This document shows positions 26,912 to 36,400 of a stretch of DNA of 64,000 nucleotides, piece after piece. Source of the stretch: Herbinix sp. (GTDB lineage: Bacteria; Bacillota; Clostridia; Lachnospirales; Lachnospiraceae); assembly GCA_029238935.1 (NCBI GenBank), contig JAQZBN010000002.1, positions 1 to 64,000 on the forward strand, read 5' to 3'. Made by a program: the position numbers and the translations under genes. The first letter of the stretch is position 1. Each line of letters begins with the position of its first letter. The notes under the pieces are model-generated. The model was not told where the DNA came from. It ran no database searches and saw only the letters and a list, made by a program, of their open reading frames with translations.

Positions 26912-27514
26912 TTACAATATCTGGTGAGAGATCAAATATTCCTTAAACAGCTCAGGACTTTCGAATAAATAAGTTCGAATATTACAAAGCCTCGCTCCTT
27001 CTATATTTGCTTTGGTATCATCGATAAATAAAGTCTCCTCTGCTAAGAGATTATGATCCTCTATAATACGTTCATAAATCTCTTTTTCCGGCTTTATCAA
27101 ATTTACTTCGTAGGATATGGTTTTACCATCCAGCAAAGTAAAAAAGTCATTTTCAGAGACAATTCGTGCATAAGCAGCTTTATGATAATTGGAGAGTACA
27201 AATAATTTATACCCCCTTGCCTTTAATTCTTTAAAAATAGCAATTGTTTCGGGCATGGGTACCAACATGTCCATCCAATGTTCCATAACCTTTTTAATTC
27301 CTTGTTCTTTGGATGGTGCTAATTCACAGAATTTATCAACTGCTTCCTCCTGCGTTAAGGTACCTCTGTCAAGCTCAAGCCAGTACTTACTTTGAAAAAT
27401 TGCTTCTAGAATAGCATTCCTTTCTTCTTCTTCAAAATCTAGTTGCTTCATATAATCAACCGGTCGATAAGATACCAGTACATTTCCAATATCAAATATA
27501 ATATTCTTAATCAT
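26912..27514 (-). CDS. HAD-superfamily phosphatase-like hydrolase
   Basis: Start set at ATG 27514 (MIKNIIFDIGNVL), ten bases after AAAGG. About 200 residues. HAD motif I is FDIGNVL: the first Asp nucleophile is present but the usual second Asp is Gly, as in the sEH-like YihX subgroup (FDIGNV). Motif II FVLSNY, motif III Lys in LIKPEKEIYERI and motif IV FIDDTKANIEGA follow. Likely a sugar-phosphate phosphatase such as an alpha-D-glucose-1-phosphatase type. Its leader is copy C of the dispersed repeat. Confidence 0.9.
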   Translation of the reverse strand: MIKNIIFDIGNVLVSYRPVDYMKQLDFEEEERNAILEAIFQSKYWLELDRGTLTQEEAVDKFCELAPSKEQGIKKVMEHWMDMLVPMPETIAIFKELKARGYKLFVLSNYHKAAYARIVSENDFFTLLDGKTISYEVNLIKPEKEIYERIIEDHNLLAEETLFIDDTKANIEGARLCNIRTYLFESPELFKEYLISHQIL

Positions 27515-27550
27515 AATATCCATACCTTTCTTTACATCATTCTTTTGTCC
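27515..27550 (-). repeat. Dispersed leader repeat, copy C
   Basis: On the minus strand GATGTAAAGAAAGGTATGGA precedes the ATG of the HAD gene; 17 of 18 bases from GATGTAAAG to TATGG match copy A. The upstream TTTGCAG part is weaker here. Confidence 0.5.
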
Positions 27551-27768
27551 ATAGGTACAATATTAATTGTTTGAAGGAGAGTCCCTTCTCTTGTTCTAAC
27601 TTATGTACGCTATTTTATTACAATGGATTTATTTTACCACCGATACCATCTGGGAGGCAATACCAAAACTTCCTTTTATTCAACTTACTATTGTCTTGGT
27701 ACGATTGAGTCACGCTATCCAATTCGTTGCATAAAATGAAATTACAATTGAAGTTTAGGAGATATCGT

Positions 27769-28125
27769 ATGAATCAATTTTCATCCTATTCATCGGAAGA
27801 AGCAGATCAGAATGATCAGAATCGTCCGAATACGAACACGCAGGAAGAGGATGTTGAGTCTCAAACTCTGCAAATACAGCAGCAAGCTCCCATGTCAGCA
27901 CCTCCAAGCTTTTCACCACCTTCTCCTATGTGGCACAGCGGCCCTCAAGGAATTGGAAGATGTATTAATAGAAATACTTATATTTGGTTAATGAATGGGA
28001 ATAGCTTCTGGTTCTTCCCGGTATTTGTCGGACGTCAGGCTGTTGTAGGTTTCCGTTGGAGAGGATTTGGCTGGAGTTATCAGAGAATCAACTTTAGGAA
28101 TATCCTTTCGTATCGCTGCTTCTAA
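27769..28125 (+). CDS. Small hypothetical protein, disordered N-terminus and aromatic-basic C-terminus
   Basis: Start set at ATG 27769, seven bases after AGGAGA; 118 residues. The first ~65 residues are Gln/Asn/Ser/Pro rich and probably disordered. The last ~50 (INRNTYIWLMNGNSFWFFPV then VGFRWRGFGWSYQRINFRNI) are rich in Trp, Phe and Arg, suited to a surface-binding or coat-like role. It ends RCF. I do not recognise the family. No signal peptide. Confidence 0.65.
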   Translation: MNQFSSYSSEEADQNDQNRPNTNTQEEDVESQTLQIQQQAPMSAPPSFSPPSPMWHSGPQGIGRCINRNTYIWLMNGNSFWFFPVFVGRQAVVGFRWRGFGWSYQRINFRNILSYRCF

Positions 28126-28137
28126 TCCATTTTTTTA

Positions 28138-28203
28138 AGGTTCGGGAATTCCAACAGTATAATGAAATCAGGTGTTTCATTCTTTGTCTAAACTCCCGAA
28201 CCT
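28138..28203. repeat. Structured inverted repeat after the small hypothetical gene
   Basis: AGGTTCGGGA (28138-28147) pairs perfectly with TCCCGAACCT (28194-28203), and inside it AATGAAA (28161-28167) pairs with TTTCATT (28175-28181). There is no T-tract on either side in the usual position, so it may be a non-canonical terminator or a structured RNA. The remaining gap to 28415 contains the FNT promoter. Confidence 0.6.
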
Positions 28204-28337
28204 GTCCTACATATTCACGATCTCCCTGAAATAAGTAAATTTATGAAGATCTGCAAGATCTAACCTATTTGATAAAATATGATTAATAAAATGATAAAAA
28301 TTCTATCAAAAAAGCCCCTAATTGGAGATGCTTTACA

Positions 28338-28366
28338 TATACATCTTCGTTTCATTATGGTATAAT
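28338..28366 (+). promoter_or_regulatory. Promoter of the FNT channel gene
   Basis: TATACA (28338-28343) and a perfect TATAAT (28361-28366) are 17 bp apart, 50 bp before the ATG. Confidence 0.5.
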
Positions 28367-28415
28367 AGCCGACGATACATTCATAACTACTTACATAAAA
28401 GGAAGATGACTTAGG

Positions 28416-29042
28416 ATGAAAACATTTGTTAAAGCAATTATGGCAGGAATAGCAATCAGCATGGGTGGCACTATTTATTTAACCTTAGAAAACCATATCG
28501 TAGGAGCCTTATTATTCTCTATCGGTTTATTCACCATATACACCTTCGGATTAGATTTATTTACAGGAAAGGTTTGTTATATTCCCAATAAAAATTTAGG
28601 GTTCTTAAAGACTGTGCTGATCGTCCTACTCGGAAATGCTGTTGGAACTGTAGGTACCGGTTATTTATTCAGGGTTACGAAACTAGCAAAGTTAGTAGAT
28701 CACACCGTAGAGATCGTAGATGCTAAATTGGCAGACGGATTGTTCAGTACCTTGGTTATGGCAATTTTTTGCGGTATCTTAATGTGTATTGCTGTCATCG
28801 GATTTCAGACCATCAAGGATGGTGTCGGAAAATACCTAGCACTGGTACTACCCATTATGGTATTTATCTTATCCGGTTTTGAACATAGTATTGCAGATAT
28901 GTTCTACTTCTCTATGGCGAATGCCTGGGACTTAAACGCATTCGTTCATATTATTGTGATTGCATTCGGTAATCTGATCGGTGGGGCTTCGCTCCCCTTA
29001 GCAATTAAAATACTTGATAAAGAAGCATTGGGCTGTCATTAA
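28416..29042 (+). CDS. Formate/nitrite transporter family channel
   Basis: 208 residues with six membrane helices. FNT signatures are visible: LFTIYTFGLDLFTGKVCYIP around 45-65, IFCGILMCIAV near 130, GFEHSIADMFYFSMA near 160 and FGNLIGGA near 190. FNT pentamers move formate, nitrite or hydrosulfide with protons across the membrane. The protein is shorter than typical FocA (~280), lacking most of the N- and C-terminal tails. Formate exchange would fit fermentative metabolism with the Ech hydrogenase, but the substrate is not proven. The stop codon lies within the terminator stem. Confidence 0.88.
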   Translation: MKTFVKAIMAGIAISMGGTIYLTLENHIVGALLFSIGLFTIYTFGLDLFTGKVCYIPNKNLGFLKTVLIVLLGNAVGTVGTGYLFRVTKLAKLVDHTVEIVDAKLADGLFSTLVMAIFCGILMCIAVIGFQTIKDGVGKYLALVLPIMVFILSGFEHSIADMFYFSMANAWDLNAFVHIIVIAFGNLIGGASLPLAIKILDKEALGCH

Positions 29043-29058
29043 TGACAGCTCTTTTTTT
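29031..29058 (+). terminator. Terminator overlapping the FNT stop codon
   Basis: GGCTGTCATTAATGACAGCT is an almost perfect palindrome followed by CTTTTTTT. The TAA stop is at its centre. Confidence 0.85.
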
Positions 29059-29066
29059 CCTCTTTT

Positions 29067-29762
29067 CTATTGATATAAATCTGAAGATAGTTCTTTTAAC
29101 TCCTTCTGATCTAGCACTTCGTACTGCTCTTTATTCTTCCTAAGAACTCCTTTTTCGCATAATGACTGGATCGTACGTAACAGATGACGATAACTTGTTC
29201 CTAATAGCTCTGCAATTTCAGTTAAATTCTCGTGAAAAACTATCCTCATTACATTTTGTTCAATTACTCTTTCCCCAGTTGTCATAATATAGCTGGATAA
29301 TCGATTTTCCAGAGGATACAGAAGATTGATGGAGCTATTCTTCGAACAGCGGACCAGCTTTTTCCCTATGGAGATACTCAAGAACCGTAGAAATTTAGAA
29401 TCCTCCATTAGTAAATTTCTTACCTGTTCACAGGAAATACCGATGCAATACGTGTCCTCAATTGCCTGAACATTGCTGGTTACAAAATCTCCGTCTAAGA
29501 TTTCCACATCACCTAAAACCTTAAAGCTCTGGTAGAAGCAAAGCAATAATGATTTTCCATTGCTAAGTGCTGTATAAACCTTTGCTTTTCCTTCTACCAA
29601 AAACAATAGATATCTAAGTTCATCGCCTTCTTTGAGGATATGCTCATTCTTCTTGTAATATAATATCTCCATATATGGTTTCATATCTTTAGAAAATAAG
29701 TCATCGATGGAATATTTCTTAATATATTGATCTATCTCTCTTTCCTTCGTTACTTTGATCAT
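29067..29762 (-). CDS. Crp/Fnr-family transcriptional regulator
   Basis: 231 residues. A cyclic-nucleotide-binding-like beta barrel (EHILKEGDELRYLLFLVEGKAKVY, residues ~40-120) is joined by the long dimer helix to a C-terminal winged helix (NLTEIAELLGTSYRHLLRTIQSL, ~180-205). The phosphate-cassette residues for cAMP are missing and no Fe-S cysteine set is visible, so it likely senses another signal, as YeiL-type regulators do. It is divergent from the two YdcZ-like genes, with a 16-bp palindrome between them that is probably its operator. Confidence 0.9.
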   Translation of the reverse strand: MIKVTKEREIDQYIKKYSIDDLFSKDMKPYMEILYYKKNEHILKEGDELRYLLFLVEGKAKVYTALSNGKSLLLCFYQSFKVLGDVEILDGDFVTSNVQAIEDTYCIGISCEQVRNLLMEDSKFLRFLSISIGKKLVRCSKNSSINLLYPLENRLSSYIMTTGERVIEQNVMRIVFHENLTEIAELLGTSYRHLLRTIQSLCEKGVLRKNKEQYEVLDQKELKELSSDLYQ

Positions 29763-29796
29763 GTTTCACCTCAATTTAGCAAATTATATGTTTTAG

Positions 29797-29812
29797 TATG
29801 ACATATGTCATA
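29797..29812. promoter_or_regulatory. Putative operator between the Crp-like gene and the YdcZ-like pair
   Basis: TATGACATATGTCATA is a perfect 16-bp palindrome, close in form to Crp/Fnr-family sites (TGTGA-N6-TCACA; here TATGACATATGTCATA). It lies centrally in the 106-bp divergent region, so it could control both directions. Confidence 0.6.
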
Positions 29813-29868
29813 TTCAAATTCAAGATTTTCCGATAGAATAACCATATCGTATTAAGGAGGTCATATTT

Positions 29869-30291
29869 ATGAATTTATTTTTGTCTTTATTTGTTGGTGT
29901 CATCACTTCAATCATGATTTTGTTTAACGGAACTATATCCAATGCTTACGGAAGTTTCACCTCCAGTATTATAATCCATAGCGTAGGGTTATTTGCCATA
30001 GTGATTTTACTGCTCGTTCGAAGAATAAAGGTATCTTTTCAACCCGGCATCCCGATCTACTATTATAGCGCAGGTCTTATCGGTGTATTTACGGTGGTTC
30101 TGACGAATGTCAGTTATGCTTATCTAGGGGTATCCTTAGTCCTTGCCGTAGGTTTATTGGGTCAGTCTGTATTCTCCATCTTTGTGGATCATTATGGTAT
30201 GTTTGGATCAAAAATCGTACGATTTCATCGCAAGAAATTTCTAGGGTTAGCAATTATTGCAGTAGGTATTGTTGTTATGACCATATATTAA
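29869..30291 (+). CDS. DUF606/YdcZ-family membrane protein (first of pair)
   Basis: 140 residues with about four hydrophobic segments. The repeated half-DMT pattern (IMILFNGTISNAYGSFTSSIIIHSVGL and SLVLAVGLLGQSVFSIFVDH..GMFG) marks the DUF606 family of half-size drug/metabolite-transporter-like proteins, which usually act as pairs. AAGGAGG precedes the ATG. Substrate unknown. Control by the divergent Crp-like protein is suggested by the palindrome in the shared promoter region. Confidence 0.85.
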   Translation: MNLFLSLFVGVITSIMILFNGTISNAYGSFTSSIIIHSVGLFAIVILLLVRRIKVSFQPGIPIYYYSAGLIGVFTVVLTNVSYAYLGVSLVLAVGLLGQSVFSIFVDHYGMFGSKIVRFHRKKFLGLAIIAVGIVVMTIY

Positions 30292-30297
30292 AAAAGA

Positions 30298-30317
30298 TGA
30301 ATTAGCAAGCTAATTCA
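30298..30317 (+). repeat. Small hairpin between the two YdcZ-like genes
   Basis: TGAATTAGC-AA-GCTAATTCA forms a perfect 9-bp stem with a two-base centre. It starts a few bases after the first stop codon and has no T-tract, so it is more likely an RNA-processing or stability element than a terminator. Confidence 0.5.
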
Positions 30318-30343
30318 CCATTCTTTGTAAAGGAGATGTTTTG

Positions 30344-30796
30344 ATGTTATTCTTTTATTTATTACTTTCCATAATTGCCGGTGCTACCGTGGTTGCAGCC
30401 AGAATGATTAACTCCAATTTGGCGGGAAAGATTGGTACATTTCAAGGTACTTTAATTAATTATGTCACCGGGTTAATCTTTTCCATCCTATTCCTGTGGA
30501 TTAGCAAAGAACAATTTTCTCTTTTTTCTAACAGTAACTCTCAGGTTCCTTTATGGGCTTATTTCGGAGGATTGGTTGGAGTTGCTGTAGTTGTGTTATC
30601 CAATTATCTCACTCCTAGAATATCCTCTTTTACCATTACATTACTGATTTTTATTGGTCAGTTGTTTGCAGGAATCATTATAGACTATATTGTTCTCCAG
30701 GAATTTTCTATCGGTAAACTGATCGGAGGAATCCTTGTTTTAACTGGATTAGCTTATAATCTTAGAATTGACAAAAAAGAGGTCTCTATATTGTGA
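30344..30796 (+). CDS. DUF606/YdcZ-family membrane protein (second of pair)
   Basis: Start set at ATG 30344, eight bases after AAGGAG; about 150 residues. Same half-transporter architecture as the preceding gene (AARMINSNLAGKIGTFQGTLINYVTGL, then TLLIFIGQLFAGIIIDYI), so the two probably form a heterodimeric exporter or importer. The 52-bp gap between them carries a 9-bp-stem hairpin (30298-30317) that may tune the ratio of the two products. Confidence 0.85.
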   Translation: MLFFYLLLSIIAGATVVAARMINSNLAGKIGTFQGTLINYVTGLIFSILFLWISKEQFSLFSNSNSQVPLWAYFGGLVGVAVVVLSNYLTPRISSFTITLLIFIGQLFAGIIIDYIVLQEFSIGKLIGGILVLTGLAYNLRIDKKEVSIL

Positions 30797-30901
30797 CGTA
30801 CAGATCAAATTTCTTTCTTTTATTTTAAACTATTTATTGATTATTACTCTCATCCCTTAAATTAATTAACGGCTAATCCACGTAAAAAGTTAAAATCTCT
30901 T

Positions 30902-32263
30902 TTAATTAATCGATGGCTTAAATTCTTTCGTTAGTTTTTTAATCCAGTCAAAACGGTTTACTTTCACAACTGCCACGGCACATTTTAAGACCTGATCGCA
31001 TTTCAGGCACAGAAATACAACCCAGGTTGGTGCACCAACGCCAAAGGCCATTACAAGTGAGAGTGGGATAACTACACCCCAGATAAATATAATGTCATTA
31101 ATCAGAACAAAATGCGTTGCTCCTCCTGCTCTGACAATGCCGGTTAACGATGACATCTGATAAGCTGTTCCAATGACCGTAACGGATAATATTGTCATTA
31201 ATATTCTAGCAGTATTGTGTGTCTCTTCTGACACATGATACAGTAATAATATGTAATCTTTAATGAGAAATAAGAATAAACCGGTACAAATTCCCCCACA
31301 CAAAAATACAATTTGCAGCTTCTTTGTGTATCTCTTGATTTTAGTAATATCTCCTTCTCCAACCGTATTACCTATGATTACGGAGGAAGCATTCGCAATC
31401 CCATAAACCCCAACGCTAACTACGGAAAACACCGTATTAACTATACTGACCGCAGCTATGGATGCTGCTCCTAATCTTCCTACAATTGCACCCTGCACCG
31501 CAAGATTTAAACCCCAAAGGATATCTCCCAAAATGACAGGAAATCCGTAACGAAAGAAATCCTTTAATAATGTCATATTGGTCTCTAGCAGATCCTTAAA
31601 ATGAAATTCCATTTTTTTATCAATAAAAAATATATAAATAAGAAAAATACTACATTCAACGATTCTGGTAATCAAGGTTGCAATCGCTGCCCCCTGCACA
31701 CCCAGTGCCGGCATACCAAGATTACCATAGATCAGCATCCAGTTTAATGATACATTCATGCAAAACGAAACAATGGAGATATAAAGACCGATCTTAACCG
31801 TACCGACACATCGTAAGGATGCATTAAAAACACTGCTGATGCAAAAAAACAAATACGTAAAACATATTACCTTGGCATATTTTATAGATTCCGTAATCAC
31901 AGCCGGATCATCAGAAAATAGACCCAGAATTTGATTGGGAAAAAGAAATACTGCTCCCCATAGAAGAATGGAACAAACTACAGCAAATCTTAATGCGATA
32001 GAAACAATATTCTTTACACTATGGATGTCTTTTTTACCAAAATACTGTGCACCCAGAACAATTAAGGCTGCTCCAATTCCAGATACAAACATCTGCAGTA
32101 TAATTTGAATTTGATTACAGAGATACACTCCCGATATTGACAATTCACCCAAGGAACCTACCATTACATTATCCGCTAGATTGATTGAGAATGTTATAAT
32201 ATTTTGCAATACAATTGGAAATGCAAGTAAAAATAAACGACGATAAAAAGCCTTATCCTTCAT
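30902..32263 (-). CDS. MATE-family multidrug/metabolite efflux protein
   Basis: 453 residues and 12 predicted helices, standard for MATE. The N-terminal LLAFPIVLQNIITFSINLADNVMVGSLG is the family signature, repeated in the second half (YGFPVILGDILWGLNLAVQGAIVGRLG). It exports organic compounds in exchange for H+ or Na+. AGGAGAGGG precedes the ATG. It has no linked regulator except, possibly, the sugar-isomerase gene 77 bp upstream on the same strand. Substrate unknown. Confidence 0.93.
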   Translation of the reverse strand: MKDKAFYRRLFLLAFPIVLQNIITFSINLADNVMVGSLGELSISGVYLCNQIQIILQMFVSGIGAALIVLGAQYFGKKDIHSVKNIVSIALRFAVVCSILLWGAVFLFPNQILGLFSDDPAVITESIKYAKVICFTYLFFCISSVFNASLRCVGTVKIGLYISIVSFCMNVSLNWMLIYGNLGMPALGVQGAAIATLITRIVECSIFLIYIFFIDKKMEFHFKDLLETNMTLLKDFFRYGFPVILGDILWGLNLAVQGAIVGRLGAASIAAVSIVNTVFSVVSVGVYGIANASSVIIGNTVGEGDITKIKRYTKKLQIVFLCGGICTGLFLFLIKDYILLLYHVSEETHNTARILMTILSVTVIGTAYQMSSLTGIVRAGGATHFVLINDIIFIWGVVIPLSLVMAFGVGAPTWVVFLCLKCDQVLKCAVAVVKVNRFDWIKKLTKEFKPSIN

Positions 32264-32340
32264 GATGTGAAGACCCTCTCCTATCTATGATAAATTCAAT
32301 ACTTCATCTCTTGATATCAATTAAGTTTATAAAGAATCAC

Positions 32341-33165
32341 TTAACTCATGATCTGTAAATTTTTAATATATTCCAAACTGATCTTAAGATCCTCATAACT
32401 ATCTCTTTCATAAGCCAGATCATGATCAGCTAAAAGCCATTCCGGATTGCACAATTGAATTTGCTTTGCGAAAGCAGGAAGATTAGCTATTCCATAACCT
32501 ACCGGTCGAAATTCAAAATAACTATAATTTTCATCTCCCTTTTTAGGACCTAATTCATGAACATTTCCAACATGTTTGATATCCTCTGCATAAAAATCCT
32601 TAAGATGAATGATCGGACAACGTTTTTGATATTTATCCAAAAAATATGCAGGATCTCCTCCTCCAATCGCGATCCAGCCCAAATCGATCTCATAGGAGAG
32701 TATTTCTGCAGGAACCCTGTCCAATATCTCTTCTAATAGATAGCTTTCGCCAATGTTATATTTCAATTCATGATCATGATTATGGTATAGCAGAGTAATT
32801 CCAGAATCTTTACATAGTTTTCCGATCCTAGTTACATCTTTGATGTAGGTATCGATTACAGTGGAATCTGGAAGCAGCTGCTTATTAGGACCTGTGATTG
32901 TAATGTAGTTACAACCAAGTTCCTTGTGAGATGAGATTACTCCGTCTGTGTCTTTCTTAAATTCTTCATAATCCACATGATTTCCAATTGCGGTTAAGTT
33001 TAACTCCTTTAATTTCAGACTGATTTCTTTTGGGTCTTTCCCAAAAAAGCCAAGAAATTCTACCCCATCAAAACCTAAATTCTTTATTTTTTTCAATACT
33101 CCATATAAATCTTCTGCGCATTCTTCTCTTAAAATATACAAGGGTGATGCTATTTTAGTTTTCAT
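32341..33165 (-). CDS. Sugar phosphate isomerase/epimerase-like TIM barrel
   Basis: Start set at ATG 33165 (MKTKIASPLYILREECAED), eight bases after AAAGGTGG. About 274 residues of the xylose-isomerase-like (AP endonuclease 2) fold. Metal-ligand positions are visible: Glu in YEIDLGWIAIGG (~150), His in IIHLKDFY (~180) and Glu/His in the N-terminal half (LLYHNHDHEL). Relatives isomerise inositol intermediates or keto-sugars; the substrate is not evident here. It lies between MATE and the beta-helix lipoprotein, all on one strand, but a terminator at 33335 separates it from the latter. Confidence 0.85.
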   Translation of the reverse strand: MKTKIASPLYILREECAEDLYGVLKKIKNLGFDGVEFLGFFGKDPKEISLKLKELNLTAIGNHVDYEEFKKDTDGVISSHKELGCNYITITGPNKQLLPDSTVIDTYIKDVTRIGKLCKDSGITLLYHNHDHELKYNIGESYLLEEILDRVPAEILSYEIDLGWIAIGGGDPAYFLDKYQKRCPIIHLKDFYAEDIKHVGNVHELGPKKGDENYSYFEFRPVGYGIANLPAFAKQIQLCNPEWLLADHDLAYERDSYEDLKISLEYIKNLQIMS

Positions 33166-33334
33166 CTTCATTTCCACCTTTATTATACTAATCTATTCTT
33201 AGTAATACCTTCCATTTTGCTATTTGTATATTCTACCACCAAATCCCATCAAAAAACAATGTTTCGTCTGCTCATTGTAATGTAGTATATTATTTTTTAC
33301 GGGAAACATGTCATTCCTATATCAAGACCGGATA

Positions 33335-33386
33335 AAAAAATACTGTCCCAGGGCTACACTAGATCCCCTTTAGGACAGTATTTTTT
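33335..33386. terminator. Terminator after the beta-helix lipoprotein gene
   Basis: AAAAAATACTGTCC (33335-33348) pairs with GGACAGTATTTTTT (33373-33386); A- and T-tracts on both sides make it functional on the minus strand and potentially bidirectional. Confidence 0.85.
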
Positions 33387-33452
33387 ATTGTATGTTGGTA
33401 GCTGATATCTTTAGCCTTGTTATCAATATCGGTTCGTAGTCATTACCACCGG

Positions 33453-36400
33453 CTATTCATTTTTGTATAGATAAAATTCGTGAATGGACCAATAATTACC
33501 CAATTGACCTGTTTGTTCCATTTTAAGATAACGGGTGGTCTGTTCTGGAAGCAGGATAATCCCCTTTCCTTTCTTTCCATTGATTACTGGGTCACCCCAA
33601 GTATTACCGTCTTGTGATACATAGATATTGTAGCTTTCGGCAGCATCTCCCTGACTGGAACCGATATCCAGAATGATACAGTCAAAGGTTACCGGTTTTT
33701 GAAAGTCTACAACGAACCATTGTCCGGGACTCTGAGATTTTCCTGTATCCCAGCGGGTATTGATGTTAGAATCTATCGCATTCTTCGCATTTTGATTATT
33801 CTCTGAGGCACTGGCTACCCAGCCGCTTCTGTCTAAGGTTCCTTTGATCCCGTCATTTCCTGAGATAATGAGTTCATTGACCAAGTTGTTCTTCCATATA
33901 CTTGTGTTCATATCGATGTCTTGCGGCGTAACAACGGAGGATTGGATGGAGAGATACTTTGAACCGCCTTCACTGTTATTAACCAGATGTCCGGTTGAAT
34001 TAATGGCAGAGTTCTCAATGGAAAGCAAACCTCCCTTTAATAAAGCAAACATATTCTGGCCAGGATGTAGGAAATTCGCTGATTGTAAGCATAAAGTACC
34101 GCTGTTCTCCATAAAAACAATACCATTGCCCGGATTACCCCAATAATCGGAATTAAACAAAGTGATATCAAAGCTGTTATTTCCTTCCGAATATAAATAG
34201 GTCGTTGCGCTGTCACCTAAAGAAACAATTTGTGTATTGATAAAATCAAAGCTGCTAGTGGCTAACCCCTTAGAAAGATATAATCCCTTTCGATCAGCAT
34301 CCAGACCAAGTCCTAAGCTAATTCCGTCCATGGGACCGCCATTTCCTTCCGTAGTCAAAATAATTCCTTTGTCCGAACCATAATTAAAATTATTATATAA
34401 AATTTCCCCGGTGCAGTCTCCGAGCGTCAGAAATTCCAAGTGTTCTGCTGCATGCTGATACAAAGGTTTATTAGAAACACCCTGAGGGGAATTCGCGAAG
34501 GAACCAAACTTTGCTTCACTGCCGCAAGCATATACAATAACATTAAATTGCAGATTACTGATCTTTCCGTTATTACAATTTCCTCCTACTGTTACACCGG
34601 TATTAAAAACGTGACCGGTAACATAATCGACATAATGATTATCACACCGATAAGTAGAGAGATCTATTCCCTGGTAAGCTGCTCGAAGTCCCACATTAAT
34701 AATATAGATGTCACTCCCCCTTCCCTGGATGGTGTAAGGATAGGGTACCGGTTGATAATCCGGTTCTACTTCTTTTGTTCCGGTATACTTCTGGTTAGGA
34801 TAATCTATGGTAATTCCCCGAAGACCACTCCGCTCCTCCATGATCAAGAACGGATCTGCATCGGGGTTATTCTCCCCTCCATACACTTCAAGTATGGAAC
34901 CTTCTCCATGAGGTACCGAGCTATTTTCCATCGCACCTCGTAATTCCACTCCGGAGGGTATCGTTAGGCTTCCATCCACCCGATATTTGCCGGGAGGTAG
35001 AAATACAATTCCCCCTTCTTTCGATGCATCATCCAAAGCCTTTTGTATTGCTGTGGTGTTATCGGTTATAGTACCGTCATTTTTGGCACCGTAGGGTTCA
35101 TCGGTCGCTACGAATAAAGTAAAGGAAGCTGGTACTTTCCATTCGGGACGATACTCCGGAAATTCCGGAACTTTTTTCGTTGCCACGGGAGTATGGTCGA
35201 TATTCGAAGCAAACAAAGAATTCTGTTCAATCTTTGGTTCCATATCACCAAAACGATTACCTACTATATTACCCCTTCCTGCCAAGCCAATCGTAATATG
35301 GGCGTTCGTTTTCCCATTCAGGAAATCAGAATCTGTGATATCAAGGGTTCCTCCATTAATAAGTACCTGTCCGGTCTCTATCATTGATTGCTTCATGAAG
35401 AGCTTCGTGGAAGAGGTTTCCGACATCTGAATAGCAGCATTCTTTGCTTCGATTTTAGCAGCTAAAACCTGTACAACACCTCCTGTGCTATTACCAACTG
35501 AGATACCATTCTCACATTGTACCACAATAACATGGTCAAACATGATACCAACATCATTGGTTGCTTCAATTGAAATTCCTGTCTGACAACCAATAAATTC
35601 AAATTGATGATGATTTCCGTTAGGCGCAGCACCTGGATCACTGGATACCGTCGCTGCTGCACAATACCCTTTATTATATCCTTCTACACTAAGATAACAG
35701 GTATAGGACCAGTCGTTACGGCGCATGATAACTCCGGTGCCATTCTGATAAATATATTCTTTTACTGAAGAAGCTGCTTCGGAGTCGGTAAATGGATTCT
35801 CAACCCCCAAACGTTCATAAAGTCCACAGTTAATCCAATAATCCGGTGACAGATCAATCCATTCTAACCTTCCGACATCTGCAATATTATCTACCTCAGC
35901 TCCAATATAAATTGGAGATCCATATAAACCGTTAATTACCGGTGAAGCCCCTCCGTTCTCATAGGAGAATAAAACACCAATATAAGGATTGACCAACGTT
36001 ACATTTTTTACATTATTATATTCGTTTCCAAAATATCCGGGGATACCCATGGTAATGGTCGGTGCATAGACTTTGATATCCTTTGGACTTTGCTCCGGAT
36101 ACCAAATCGTAACATTCATTACTCCAGCACCTACCTCCATACCAATAAAAGGGTCATCATAAGCAGTACCATTCAAGCCATAATATGCCATCAATACGGT
36201 ACCCTCCATTGGTTTATCCTTTTCAGGCTTCTTCCAATCCCCTCTTATGGTTACACCCTTAGGAATCACTAATTTTCCCATGAGGCGATACATACCATCC
36301 GGTACGTACATCGTCCCTCCCCCAAGGGTACGAAGTTTATTAAGGATTGCTTGAAAAAGATCGGTATTATCCATGGTACCGGATGGATCTGCACCATAAT

